A stretch of DNA of 17,259 nt from Burkholderiales bacterium (lineage in GTDB: Bacteria > Pseudomonadota > Gammaproteobacteria > Burkholderiales > Burkholderiaceae_C), in assembly GCA_947450745.1 (NCBI GenBank), contig CANFYD010000019.1:1-17259 (forward strand), given 5' to 3'. Of the stretch, positions 7,481-15,073 are shown in pieces. The stretch's first letter is position 1; each line of letters starts with the position of its first letter. The notes below the pieces were generated by a model. That model was not told the origin of the DNA, did not search any database, and worked only from the letters and a program-made list of their open reading frames with translations. Position numbers and translations under genes: made by a program.

Positions 7481-8046
7481 TCTTCAATCCCGCGCTGCGC
7501 CGGCACGCCCGCTTTGAAGTGGTGTTTGACCAGCGCCATCTTGGTGACGGTGTCGGCCAGGGCGATCAGCTCCTCGGGGGCGTTGCGGCCGGTCAGCACC
7601 ACATGCACATGGGCCGGCCGCTCGCGCAGTGCTTGCAGCACCGGCTCCAGCGGCAGCCAGCCGTAGCGCAGCGGATACATGATTTCATCCAGCACGACCA
7701 GGAAGGTCTCGCCGGCACGAATCGTCGCTTCGGCCTTGACCCAACCGTCGCGCGCCAACTGCGCCGAGTGCTCAAGGTCCTTGCTCTTCCAGCTGAAGCC
7801 GTCCCCCAAGCCCTCGATGGGCACGCCCAATTGCTCGAACACACGGTGCTCGCCAAAGCGGGCGCTCGGTACTTTCATGAACTGATAAATCTTCACCACC
7901 TTGCCACGGCCGTGGGCGCGCAGGGCCAAGCCGAAAGCGGCCGTGCTTTTGCCCTTGCCGTCACCGGTGTGGACCAGGATCAAGCCGCGCCGCTCTGCCG
8001 CAGGGATGACGCGCTCGTAGTCAACGGGGGGGAGTTCGATTTCCAT
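7477..8046 (-). CDS. cobO: Corrinoid adenosyltransferase, BtuR/CobO type
   Basis: A 189-residue ATP:cob(I)alamin or cob(I)yrinic acid a,c-diamide adenosyltransferase, which adds the upper 5'-deoxyadenosyl ligand. The P-loop is GDGKGKST (28-35), followed by AAFGLALRA. GDGFSWKSKD (81-90) and LDE at 119-121 (acidic Walker B pair) follow, then TGRNAPEELI (152-161). The C-terminal hallmark KHHFKAGVPAQRGIED closes the protein. Length and motif order match the CobA/BtuR/CobO family rather than PduO. It is the first gene after the 396-bp gap downstream of cobB and may head its own transcript. The ATG at 8046 has only a weak GAAAG-like ribosome site. Confidence 0.96.
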   Translation of the reverse strand: MEIELPPVDYERVIPAAERRGLILVHTGDGKGKSTAAFGLALRAHGRGKVVKIYQFMKVPSARFGEHRVFEQLGVPIEGLGDGFSWKSKDLEHSAQLARDGWVKAEATIRAGETFLVVLDEIMYPLRYGWLPLEPVLQALRERPAHVHVVLTGRNAPEELIALADTVTKMALVKHHFKAGVPAQRGIED

Positions 8047-8084
8047 TTTTTGCTTTCGATAGGTTTGGGGACGGGCGGGGCTGC

Positions 8085-8233
8085 GGGCATCGGGTGCGCT
8101 CCGCTACTCGTGCCAGAGCCAGCGGCCCTGGCGTTCGCCAGGCACAAACAGTCCACAGGACTGTTATGTGTCCGGGCTTACTCATTCCGCTTCGCTCCCT
8201 TCTTTACCTCGCTGCTGAGCACACCCGATGCCC
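8085..8233. repeat. Nested inverted-repeat element (149 bp)
   Basis: Outer arms GGGCATCGGGTG (8085-8096) and CACCCGATGCCC (8222-8233) are perfectly complementary over 12 bp. They extend inward with GCTC/GAGC after a mismatch. Inside are a 7-bp hairpin with a two-base loop (CCTGGCG-TT-CGCCAGG, 8127-8142) and an 8-bp hairpin with a three-base loop (AACAGTCC-ACA-GGACTGTT, 8147-8165). Read on the minus strand the last one is followed by TGTG rather than a U-run, so it is at most a weak terminator. The overall shape resembles a small palindromic mobile or dispersed element. Confidence 0.6.
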
Positions 8234-8279
8234 TTGCTGAATGAGACATGGCGTTCGCCTGGGCAAACAAGAGCGATTC

Positions 8280-8392
8280 CGCGAAGGAGCGGTCCGGGGG
8301 TACGTTTTGCGTAAGTCAAGAAGGGAGGCCGTGACCCTAGGTCACGCCGGACTGACATGGAGCAAAACGTGCCCCCGGACTGCTCTCGCGCG
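8280..8392 (+). repeat. Long imperfect palindrome with an internal hairpin
   Basis: Arms at 8287-8310 and 8362-8385 pair over all 24 positions. The two non-Watson-Crick positions (8291 with 8381, and 8301 with 8371) would be G-U wobbles in plus-strand RNA but A-C mismatches in minus-strand RNA. Four more pairs (8280-8283 with 8389-8392) extend the stem beyond a small internal loop. The 51-nt apical region contains a perfect 7-bp hairpin with a three-base loop (CGTGACC-CTA-GGTCACG, 8330-8346). It could be a MITE-like insertion or a structured RNA antisense to the operon. The pairing is visible; the function is unknown. Confidence 0.6.
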
Positions 8393-8442
8393 CGAAACAA
8401 CAATCCGCAACCGCGCCAAAAGACGGCCAGAAACAGCCAACT

Positions 8443-9768
8443 TCAAACATGCGTGTTCGACCCAAAGAACGCTGCGATGGCGGCTGGGTTGGAGGGGAAG
8501 TAATGGTGGATGTAGCTGGCGCGCAGGCTGCTCAGCGCGTACAGCGCTTCGGCGGTGCTGCCGGGGCGGGTCGAGTTGGGGTTGCTGGCCAGCGCCATCG
8601 GGGTCAGCGGAGTCTCCAGCGTCGAATAGTGAAAGGTGTGGCCGCGCAACAGCCCTTCCGGCCAAGCGATGCTTTGCAAGCCCAGCGCGGCCAGTCGTTT
8701 TTGCATTTGCGCGTGGCCGGGCAGCAGGCCGGCCATCGCGTGCTGCTGCCCGGCGGCATCGGTCAGGCTTTCAGCCAGGCAGAGCATGCCGCCGCATTCG
8801 GCCAACAGCGGCTTGCCCATTTGCAAGTGTGCGCGCAGATCGGCAAAAAAGCTCGGGTGCGCGCTCAGCGCCTGCGCATGCAGCTCCGGGTAGCCGCCGG
8901 GCAACCACAGGGCGTCGCAGTCGGGCAGCGCATCGCCCTTGATGGGGGCGAACAACAAGACCTCGGCACCCAGCGCGCGCAGCAGATCGAGGTTGGCCGG
9001 GTAGATGAAGCTGAAGGCGGCATCTTGGGCCACGGCAATGCGCAGCTTCAGGCCGCCGTTCAACAGCTGTATCAGCGGCAGCGGTGGGTCAGCAGGGGCG
9101 GCAAAGCGCACCGTTTGAAACGGAAAGTCCGGGCTGGCCGCCGCGCCCCAGGCGTCGGCCCAGGCATCGAGTTGCGCGTCCAACTCAGGCAACTCCAGTG
9201 CTTGCACCAGGCCGAGATGGCGTTCCGGCAAGCTCAGTGCCGGGTCGCGCGGTAGCGCAGCCAGCAGCGGCAAGTTGGCCGGCAGGCCTTCGGCCACCAT
9301 GCGGCCATGGCCGATGCTGCCGACGCGGTTGGCCACCACGCCGCACACCTTGATGTCGGCGCGGAACGTCTGCAGCCCGAGGGCCACGGCCGCGAAGGTC
9401 TGCGCCATCGCCGACGCGTCGATGACGGCCAGCACCGGCAGGCCGAAGGCGGCGGCCAGATCGGCGCTGCTGGGTTGGCCGTCGAACAAACCCATCACGC
9501 CCTCGACCAAGATCAGGTCGGCCACTTGCGCCGCCTCGCTCAGCAGTTGCTGGCAATGCGCCAAGCCGCCCATGAACAAGTCGAGCTGGTAGACGGGCTG
9601 GCCGCTGGCCCGCTCCAGCATCATCGGATCAAGAAAGTCGGGCCCGGTTTTGAAGACGCGCACCTTCAGCCCTTGCCGTCGGTGCCAGCGGGCGATGGCG
9701 GCGGTGACGCTGGTCTTGCCCGAGCCGGAGGAGGGCGCGCTGATCAGCAGCGCTTTGCATTCAGTCAT
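8443..9768 (-). CDS. cobB: Glutamine-dependent cobyrinate a,c-diamide synthase
   Basis: A 441-residue CobB/CbiA enzyme that amidates the a and c acetate groups of (hydrogeno)cobyrinate with glutamine and ATP. The N-terminal dethiobiotin-synthetase-like domain shows APSSGSGKTS (11-20), FKTGPDFLDPMML (39-51) and LVEGVMGLFDG (87-97). The C-terminal amidotransferase domain shows LPGGYPELHAQAL (289-301), AECGGMLCLAE with nucleophile Cys325, and SYIHHYFPSN with catalytic His at 421/422. The family's FHYS motif is present (379-382). The ATG at 9768 overlaps the 3' end of the ATPase gene by 8 nt. The sequence alone does not tell whether it works in the aerobic (CobB) or anaerobic (CbiA) route. cobO, the next step, lies beyond the 396-bp gap. 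Confidence 0.96.
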   Translation of the reverse strand: MTECKALLISAPSSGSGKTSVTAAIARWHRRQGLKVRVFKTGPDFLDPMMLERASGQPVYQLDLFMGGLAHCQQLLSEAAQVADLILVEGVMGLFDGQPSSADLAAAFGLPVLAVIDASAMAQTFAAVALGLQTFRADIKVCGVVANRVGSIGHGRMVAEGLPANLPLLAALPRDPALSLPERHLGLVQALELPELDAQLDAWADAWGAAASPDFPFQTVRFAAPADPPLPLIQLLNGGLKLRIAVAQDAAFSFIYPANLDLLRALGAEVLLFAPIKGDALPDCDALWLPGGYPELHAQALSAHPSFFADLRAHLQMGKPLLAECGGMLCLAESLTDAAGQQHAMAGLLPGHAQMQKRLAALGLQSIAWPEGLLRGHTFHYSTLETPLTPMALASNPNSTRPGSTAEALYALSSLRASYIHHYFPSNPAAIAAFFGSNTHV

Positions 9769-10642
9769 GGATTTTCAGACTCTTCAGTGGCAGGACATTG
9801 GTTGCGGTAGTCGGCGCTGTGTGTGGTGAGCGTGCAGTGCGGGCGGATTGCGGAGCCGACGGCAGCGCCAGCCATTGCCCATGCACTTCAATGAGATGCA
9901 GGCGGTGGTCGAACACCGCTTGCAGCGCAGCCCGCGTTTGCGCTTGCTGCGGCGCGCCATGCCAGTGGACGCGCCCGCCTTGCATGATGACCAGGCTGTC
10001 CGCCTGCAAGGCCATGTTCAGCTCATGCAGCACGCTGATCACGGCAACGCCGGTGGCGGTCAAATCACGCACCAGGGCCAGCCAGTCGGCCTGATGCGGT
10101 GGGTCCAGATGGGCCAGCGGTTCGTCCAGCAACAAGACCTGGGCCTGCACGGCCAGCGCACGCGCCAGCAACACGCGCTGGCGCTCGCCGCCGGACAGTT
10201 GGCCGAGCGGCCGCTCGCGCCACTCCCAGCTCTGCGTCTGCTGCATGGCCAGCGCCACGGCGGCATGGTCGGCGCTGCTGGGCGGGGCCAGCCACGCTTG
10301 GTGAGGCAGCCGGCCCAGCATCACCACCTCGTAGACGCGCAGCTCGTTGGAGCTGGTTTCGTTCTGACCCAGCCAGGCCAGCGTGCGGGCGCGCTCCTTG
10401 GCCGGCCATTGCGGCAGGCTGCGGCCCAGCAAGTCCACTTGGCCTTGCATCGGCAGCAAGCCGGCGATGGCGCGCAGCAGCGTGGATTTGCCCGCACCGT
10501 TCGGGCCGACGATGGCCGTCCACGTGCCGTGCGCCAGCGTCAGCGCGATGTCGTGCAGTATCGGCTGGCCTTGCAGGGCCACGCAGCGCAGTTGGGCCGT
10601 TATTGCACTCGGTGCGTTTTTGGAGTTCGAGGCTATCTTCAT
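9761..10642 (-). CDS. btuD: BtuD/FecE-type ABC transporter ATPase for corrinoid import
   Basis: A 293-residue ATPase energising corrinoid import across the inner membrane. Walker A is GPNGAGKST (46-54), the Q-loop Gln93, the signature LSGGERQ (149-155), Walker B VLLLDEP (169-175), and the switch His206 in VLHELNM. The start at 10642 overlaps the permease stop by one base (TGATG) and gives a normal N-terminus; an in-frame ATG at 10750 would add 36 residues inside btuC. The C-terminus carries about 25 extra low-complexity residues (Ala/Thr/Pro-rich) beyond the usual fold. The gene order binding protein, permease, ATPase, followed by cobB, supports vitamin B12 rather than iron-siderophore as substrate. 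The family is shared by both, so the symbol rests on context. Confidence 0.9.
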   Translation of the reverse strand: MKIASNSKNAPSAITAQLRCVALQGQPILHDIALTLAHGTWTAIVGPNGAGKSTLLRAIAGLLPMQGQVDLLGRSLPQWPAKERARTLAWLGQNETSSNELRVYEVVMLGRLPHQAWLAPPSSADHAAVALAMQQTQSWEWRERPLGQLSGGERQRVLLARALAVQAQVLLLDEPLAHLDPPHQADWLALVRDLTATGVAVISVLHELNMALQADSLVIMQGGRVHWHGAPQQAQTRAALQAVFDHRLHLIEVHGQWLALPSAPQSARTARSPHTAPTTATNVLPLKSLKIHD

Positions 10643-11658
10643 CAGCGGCGCTCCAACAACGGTTTGCGGTGCATCAGCCAAAGCAAGTAGGCACCGCCCA
10701 GCAGCGAGGTGACCACGCCGACCGGCAGCTCTTGCGGGGCCAGCAGCCAACGGGCCAGGATGTCAGCGCCCATCAGCAGCGCGCCGCCGGTCAGCGCGGA
10801 CAGCAGCAGCAGCCAGCTGTGGTTGCAGTGCAGGCGGCTGCGCACCAGATGCGGCGCGACCAGGCCGACAAAAGCGATCAGCCCGGCCTGCGCCACCGCC
10901 GCGCCGGTCGCCAGGGCCAGCACGCCGATCAGCAGCATGCGCACCAGATTCAAGCGCACGCCGAGCGAGGCGGCGGTGGCCTCGCCCAGCGTCATCGCGT
11001 CCAGCGCGCGGCTGGCACCCAGCGCCACCAGCAGGCAGGCCAGCAGCAGCGGGGCCATGATGACCACGCTGGGCCAGCCGAGGAAACCGGTCGTGCCCAG
11101 CATGAAGGCCTGCATCGGACGCATGATGTCCGGCGTCATCAGGATCAGCAGCGAAGTGATAGCACCCAGCACCACGCCGACGATGACGCCGGCCAGCAGC
11201 AAGCGCATCGTCTGCTCGACACCTCGCGCCAGCACCAGCGTCAACAGCACGGCCGCCACCGCACCGCAAAAGGCCGCGCCGGTCAGCCCCAGGCGCAGCC
11301 ACACGCTGGCGGCCATCGGCGAGGTGCCGGCCAGCACCAGCAAGGCCGCCACGCCCAAGCCCGCACCGGAGGACGCGCCGAGCAAATAGGGGTCGGCCAG
11401 CGGGTTGCGGAACAGCCCTTGCGCCACCGCGCCGGCCAGGCCCAGCAGCGCACCGGCCATCCAGGCTCCGCTGGAACGCGGCAACCGGATCTGCCAAAGA
11501 ATCTGCTGCTGGACCGGGTCGTCGCCGCTCAGCCATTCGAGCGAGAAGCCGCTGCTGCCCACCACCACGCCCAGCAGGGCCAGCAGACAGCCGATCAACA
11601 GCAGGGCCAGCAGCAGGCTCAGCGGCTTGAGCTGATTCAGGGGATTTGCGAGATTCAC
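10642..11658 (-). CDS. btuC: BtuC/FecCD-family permease for corrinoid import
   Basis: A 338-residue inner-membrane permease, expected to dimerise and pair with the adjacent ATPase and binding protein. It has the family's many hydrophobic helices (about nine or ten). Typical landmarks are IRLPRSSGAWMAGALLGLAGAVAQGLFRNPLADPYLLG split over residues 57-95, then SSGAGLGVAALL, and LIAFVGLVAPHLVR near the ATPase-coupling region. The start is a GTG at 11658 that overlaps the stop of the binding-protein gene (GTGA). Without it the N-terminal cytoplasmic stretch NLANPLNQLKPLSLL would be lost. Context gives the corrinoid specificity; sequence alone says only metal-chelate importer. Confidence 0.91.
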   Translation of the reverse strand: MNLANPLNQLKPLSLLLALLLIGCLLALLGVVVGSSGFSLEWLSGDDPVQQQILWQIRLPRSSGAWMAGALLGLAGAVAQGLFRNPLADPYLLGASSGAGLGVAALLVLAGTSPMAASVWLRLGLTGAAFCGAVAAVLLTLVLARGVEQTMRLLLAGVIVGVVLGAITSLLILMTPDIMRPMQAFMLGTTGFLGWPSVVIMAPLLLACLLVALGASRALDAMTLGEATAASLGVRLNLVRMLLIGVLALATGAAVAQAGLIAFVGLVAPHLVRSRLHCNHSWLLLLSALTGGALLMGADILARWLLAPQELPVGVVTSLLGGAYLLWLMHRKPLLERR

Positions 11659-12536
11659 GGCTTGCCTGGCCCTGCGACTTCGCGCAGGCAGCGCGCCATC
11701 GATTGGGCCGCTTCGGCCATGCGTGGGCCGGGGCGGCCCATCACCTCGGACTCGGCCGGGGGGAACACGCAGACGCGCTTGTCGCGCAGCGCCCGGATGC
11801 GCTCCCAGCCGGGGCGGTTGCTCAGGTTCACCGCGCTGCGCTGGGCAATCATGACGACTTGCGGGTCGGCCCGGACGATGAATTCGGGGTTCAGCTTGGG
11901 GAACGGGCCGAGGTCTTTGCCGACGATGTTCTTGGCCCCCAAGCGGGCCAACGTTTCGCCGATGAAGGACGATTCACCGGCCGCATACGGCGCGCTGTCC
12001 ACCTCGTAATAAACGCTCAAGCCCTTGGCCGCCGCTGGCACGCTGGCCGCAGCTTGGTCCACAGCGGCCTCGATGCGCAGCCAGATCTTCAACGGCTCCG
12101 GCGCGCCGACCAGCGTACCCAGCGTCAGCAGCACGCGCTTGACATCGGCATGGCTGCGGGTTTCCAACACCACCACCTTCAGCCCAAGCGAGGCCAAGCG
12201 GTCTTGCACACGCGAGGACGGGGCCAGGATGACCACATCGGGCCGCAGCGCCACGATGGTTTCAACCTGGGTGTCGTCCAGCCCGCCCAGCTTGGGCAGC
12301 TTGTCCACCGAGGCCGGGAAGTTGGAATAGCGGTCCACGCCGACCAATCTTTCGCAAGCACCCAGTGCGCAGACCGTCTCGGTCAAGGACGGAATCAGCG
12401 TGATGATGCGGCGCGGTGCCTCAGCGAACTGCTGCGTCTGGCCGCGGTCATCGGTGATGCTGATCGGCGCGGCTTGGGCGCTGCTCAGGCCTAGAAGAAT
12501 CAACAGCGCCAGCCCTGCATTTTTAGTCTTGCTCAT
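11655..12536 (-). CDS. btuF: BtuF-like periplasmic corrinoid-binding protein
   Basis: A 293-residue helical-backbone binding protein that delivers corrinoids to the BtuCD-type importer. A signal peptide covers residues 1-22 (LALLILLGLSSAQA, then API). The mature protein starts with the family block ITDDRGQTQQFAEAPRRIITLIPSLTE, followed by ALGACERLVGVDRYSNFP, which is typical of cobalamin rather than ferrichrome receptors. LGGLDDTQVETIVALRPDVVI and the C-terminal-domain segment SSFIGETLARLGAKNIV are also visible. The ATG at 12536 overlaps the cobU stop (ATGA). No lipobox Cys is present, so it should be soluble in the periplasm. Confidence 0.92.
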   Translation of the reverse strand: MSKTKNAGLALLILLGLSSAQAAPISITDDRGQTQQFAEAPRRIITLIPSLTETVCALGACERLVGVDRYSNFPASVDKLPKLGGLDDTQVETIVALRPDVVILAPSSRVQDRLASLGLKVVVLETRSHADVKRVLLTLGTLVGAPEPLKIWLRIEAAVDQAAASVPAAAKGLSVYYEVDSAPYAAGESSFIGETLARLGAKNIVGKDLGPFPKLNPEFIVRADPQVVMIAQRSAVNLSNRPGWERIRALRDKRVCVFPPAESEVMGRPGPRMAEAAQSMARCLREVAGPGKP

Positions 12537-13093
12537 TCAACATCCTGTTCTATCGGGCGCGTCCAGGCTTGCCCGGCCACCATCAGTGTCAACTGGGCGC
12601 AGCGCCCGGCCACGGCCTGGTTCAAGCGGCCCAGCTCATCGACATAAAAGCGCGCTTCGCTGGACATCGGCGAGACGCCCCAGCCCACTTCGTTGGAGAC
12701 CAACAGCACCGGCGAGAGCAGGCGCGGCAACACGTCCAGCAGCGCCTGCTTTTGAGCCTGCCAAGCGCTCAAATCAGCCGCGCCCTGCATCGGCATCAGC
12801 CAATTGGTCAGCCACAGGGTCAGGCAATCGACCAGGATCAAACGCCCCGGTTGGTCCAGTTGTTGCAGCGCTTGCGCCAGGGCCAGCGGGGCTTCAACGG
12901 TGTCGAAGCCCGCCGGCCGCTCGGCCCGGTGGCGGGCAATGCGGGCGCGCATTTCGTCGTCCAGCGCCAACGCCGTGGCCAGCACCGTCACCCGGTGGTC
13001 GGCGTCCGCCCGCGCCCAGCCGAGCGCGAGCTTTTCGGCCCGGCTCGACTTGCCGCTGCGCTGCCCGCCGACGATCAGGTGATGCGTGCTCAT
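12533..13093 (-). CDS. cobU: Adenosylcobinamide kinase / guanylyltransferase
   Basis: A 186-residue bifunctional enzyme (CobU/CobP) that phosphorylates adenosylcobinamide and then forms adenosylcobinamide-GDP. The P-loop GGQRSGKS is at 9-16. DDEMRARIARHRAERP follows, with His55 at the position of the guanylylated His of CobU, then TVEAPLALAQAL. LVDCLTLWLTNWL and VLLVSNEVGWGVSPMSSEARFYVDELGRLNQAVA are strong family blocks. I use the ATG at 13093, directly before the P-loop; an in-frame ATG at 13165 lies inside the receptor gene and adds 24 Arg-rich residues. The gene begins 10 bp after the BtuB stop and overlaps the binding-protein gene at its end. It allows salvage of imported cobinamide, fitting the adjacent uptake genes. 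Confidence 0.95.
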   Translation of the reverse strand: MSTHHLIVGGQRSGKSSRAEKLALGWARADADHRVTVLATALALDDEMRARIARHRAERPAGFDTVEAPLALAQALQQLDQPGRLILVDCLTLWLTNWLMPMQGAADLSAWQAQKQALLDVLPRLLSPVLLVSNEVGWGVSPMSSEARFYVDELGRLNQAVAGRCAQLTLMVAGQAWTRPIEQDVE

Positions 13094-13103
13094 CGCTGGA
13101 CGT

Positions 13104-15047
13104 TCACAGCGTCGGGCTGTAGCGCAGCCCGACGAATACGGTGCGCGGTGCCTGTGCATAACCACCGGCCGTCTGGTAAGCGCGGTTGAAGGCGTTGTCC
13201 AGGTTCAGCTGCAAGCGCAAGTCCTTGGTCAGCGGGTACTGGGCGTCCAGATTCAGCAGGGTGTAACCGGCCAGCGGCTTGGTGTTGGCGGCGTTGTCAA
13301 AGCGCTGGCCCGAGGCTTGCACAGCGGCACCGACGTTCCAGTTCAGCAGCGTCGTGTCGGCGCGCAGCGTGCCGTATTGCTTGGCGCGGCGGGCCAGCAA
13401 CTTGCCGGTGCTGGTGTCCTTGGGTGCTTGCAGGTCCAGCGTGCCGGACAAGCGCACGTCACCGACCAGGGTTGCCCCTTGCAGGCTCAGGCCTTGCAGC
13501 CGGGCTTCCGAGACGTTCTGGTAGCAGCCGAACGTGCTGTTGCAAGTGCCGGCCGCGCCAAAAATGATCAAGTCCTTGACCAGATTGCGGTAGGCGGTGG
13601 CCGAGAAGTCGCTGTCGTTGGTGCTGTATTTGAGGCCGAACTCCAGGTTGCGGCCATGCTCGGGGTTGAGCGCCTGGACGCCGGCCTTGCTGAGGTCGGG
13701 GCCGTAGACACTGCCGCGCTGGTACAGCGTGGGCGCGCGGAAGGCGGTGCCAGTGGAGGCCACCATGCGCCAGGCCGGCGTCAGCGCATAGCCGGCGGCC
13801 AGCGTGCCGGTCTCGACGCCGCCGAACTGGCTGTCGTCGTCGTGGCGGCCATGCGCTTGCAGGCTGAGCGGGCCGGCGCTCCACAAATAGCCCAGGGCCA
13901 AGGCGTTCTGGGCGCGTTTGTCGAGGCCGGGCGTGGGGGTCAAGGTCAGGCCGGCGTTTTCCAGGCGATCTTCGCGGCGCTCCACGATGAAGTTCAGCTG
14001 CTGCGTTTTGCTGAACTCGTAGGAGCCGTTCAGCGCCAGATTGCGCACGCGTGTCTCCGTCACATACGGCGAAGGCTTGGTCTCGTAATGCTCGTCCGAC
14101 TGACCCAGGCTGAGCTGCGTTTGCAGCGCCGGCAACCACTGCGCCGACCAGCTCAGGTTGCTGGCTTTGGTGTCCTGAATGCTGTGGTCATCGGCATTCG
14201 GCTTGGATTTGGAGGCGTCGTACTGGCCGTCCACATGGCTGATCAAGCTCATCACTTCAACCCGGTGATCTTTGTTCAGCTGTGCGCCCAAGCGCGCCTT
14301 GGCGCTGTGATTGCGCCAACCGTCTCGGTCCGCCACATAGCTGAAGCTGCCCGGCAGGTCGAGCGTGGCGTTGAAGCCGTTGCTGCGCTCACCGGCCACG
14401 CTGGCCGCGTAATCGAAGATGCCGCTGGCACCGTAGACGCCGGCGTCGAGCTTGGCCGTGCCGAGGTTGCCCACACCCGCACCCAGGTCGAGCTGCATGC
14501 CGGCCTTGCCCTTGCGGGTGAAGATCTGCACCACGCCGCCGATGGCGTCGGAGCCGTAGATGGCGCTGGCCGGGCCTTTCAGCACCTCCACTCGCTCGAT
14601 CTGCGACAACGGAATGCCCTGCCAGCTGGCACCGCCGGTCGCTTGCGAGTCGATCCGCACGCCGTCGATCAGCACCACGGTGTGGCGGGTGTCGGCCCCG
14701 CGCAAGAACAGCGAGGTGGTGGCGGCCGGGCTGCCGTTGCGCACCATCTCCACGCAGCCGGCGTTGCGCAGCAGATCGGCCAAACCGCCGAAGGCTTGGC
14801 GTTCGATGTCGGCGCGGCTGATCACGGTCAGGTCGGCCAGCACGGCGCTCAAGCGTATCGGTGAGCGGGTGGCGGTGACCACCACCGCATCGAGCTTGTT
14901 CTGGCCTGGGCCGGCTTGGGCGCTGGCAAGCTTGGGGGACAGGGTGGCGATGAGGGCCAGGGCCGCCGCAGCGACCGTGGTCGAGCAAGTCGCGGGCAGG
15001 GCGGGACGTGCAATACGCCTGTTGGCAGGCTGAGCAATGAAAGTCAT
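13104..15047 (-). CDS. btuB: BtuB-type TonB-dependent cobalamin receptor
   Basis: A 647-residue outer-membrane receptor for energy-dependent corrinoid uptake. The signal peptide ends near residue 43 (ATLSPKLASA). The TonB box is DAVVVTATR (53-61). The plug domain has SLFLRGADTRHTVVLIDGVR, IERVEVLKGPASAIYGSDAIGGVVQIFT, all typical of BtuB. A 22-strand-type barrel follows, closing with QAPRTVFVGLRYSPTL. The ATG at 15047 is the first possible start after an in-frame stop 12 codons upstream, but it lacks a Shine-Dalgarno. A cobalamin riboswitch lies in the leader about 100 nt before the start, so expression should fall when B12 is plentiful. It heads the series that continues with cobU and the ABC importer. 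Confidence 0.95.
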   Translation of the reverse strand: MTFIAQPANRRIARPALPATCSTTVAAAALALIATLSPKLASAQAGPGQNKLDAVVVTATRSPIRLSAVLADLTVISRADIERQAFGGLADLLRNAGCVEMVRNGSPAATTSLFLRGADTRHTVVLIDGVRIDSQATGGASWQGIPLSQIERVEVLKGPASAIYGSDAIGGVVQIFTRKGKAGMQLDLGAGVGNLGTAKLDAGVYGASGIFDYAASVAGERSNGFNATLDLPGSFSYVADRDGWRNHSAKARLGAQLNKDHRVEVMSLISHVDGQYDASKSKPNADDHSIQDTKASNLSWSAQWLPALQTQLSLGQSDEHYETKPSPYVTETRVRNLALNGSYEFSKTQQLNFIVERREDRLENAGLTLTPTPGLDKRAQNALALGYLWSAGPLSLQAHGRHDDDSQFGGVETGTLAAGYALTPAWRMVASTGTAFRAPTLYQRGSVYGPDLSKAGVQALNPEHGRNLEFGLKYSTNDSDFSATAYRNLVKDLIIFGAAGTCNSTFGCYQNVSEARLQGLSLQGATLVGDVRLSGTLDLQAPKDTSTGKLLARRAKQYGTLRADTTLLNWNVGAAVQASGQRFDNAANTKPLAGYTLLNLDAQYPLTKDLRLQLNLDNAFNRAYQTAGGYAQAPRTVFVGLRYSPTL

Positions 15048-15073
15048 GAGAAGAGAGGCCGAACGGAAGCAGC

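Larger units (their letters stand above)
8047..8442. other. Non-coding, palindrome-rich gap between cobB and cobO
   Basis: No gene with recognisable family features lies here, although open frames cross it. The stretch is unusually rich in secondary structure. It contains a 12-bp inverted repeat enclosing further hairpins (8085-8233), a long near-perfect stem (8280-8392), an 11-bp direct repeat 120 bp apart (8129-8139 and 8249-8259), and a 10-bp inverted pair linking the two halves (8195-8204 with 8318-8327). It interrupts an otherwise tightly packed operon. I searched for cobalamin-riboswitch landmarks here (B12 box, CCCCGCAAC core) and found none. Promoter and terminator roles are possible but not shown. 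Confidence 0.6.

Noticed and set aside
5813..7666. Plus-strand open frame of 617 codons opposite cobC, cbiB and cobO
   Set aside because: Low-complexity Arg/Pro/Ala sequence without domains; it crosses several well-supported minus-strand genes.
8182..8403. 73-codon minus-strand open frame in the palindromic gap
   Set aside because: It translates the arms and loop of the palindromes and has no domain or clear ribosome site. It may simply be carried by a repeat element, so I do not call it a gene.
8047..8442. Second cobalamin riboswitch before cobO
   Set aside because: I looked on the minus strand for the B12 box, CCCCGCAAC core and CTGGGAAGG segments that are present at 15147-15362; none is found here.
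10099..12009. Plus-strand open frame of 636 codons opposite btuD, btuC and btuF
   Set aside because: Gln/His/Ala-rich shadow, no recognisable fold, opposite three clear transporter genes.
13086..14864. Plus-strand open frame of 592 codons opposite btuB
   Set aside because: Shadow of a strongly supported TonB-dependent receptor; no motifs of its own.
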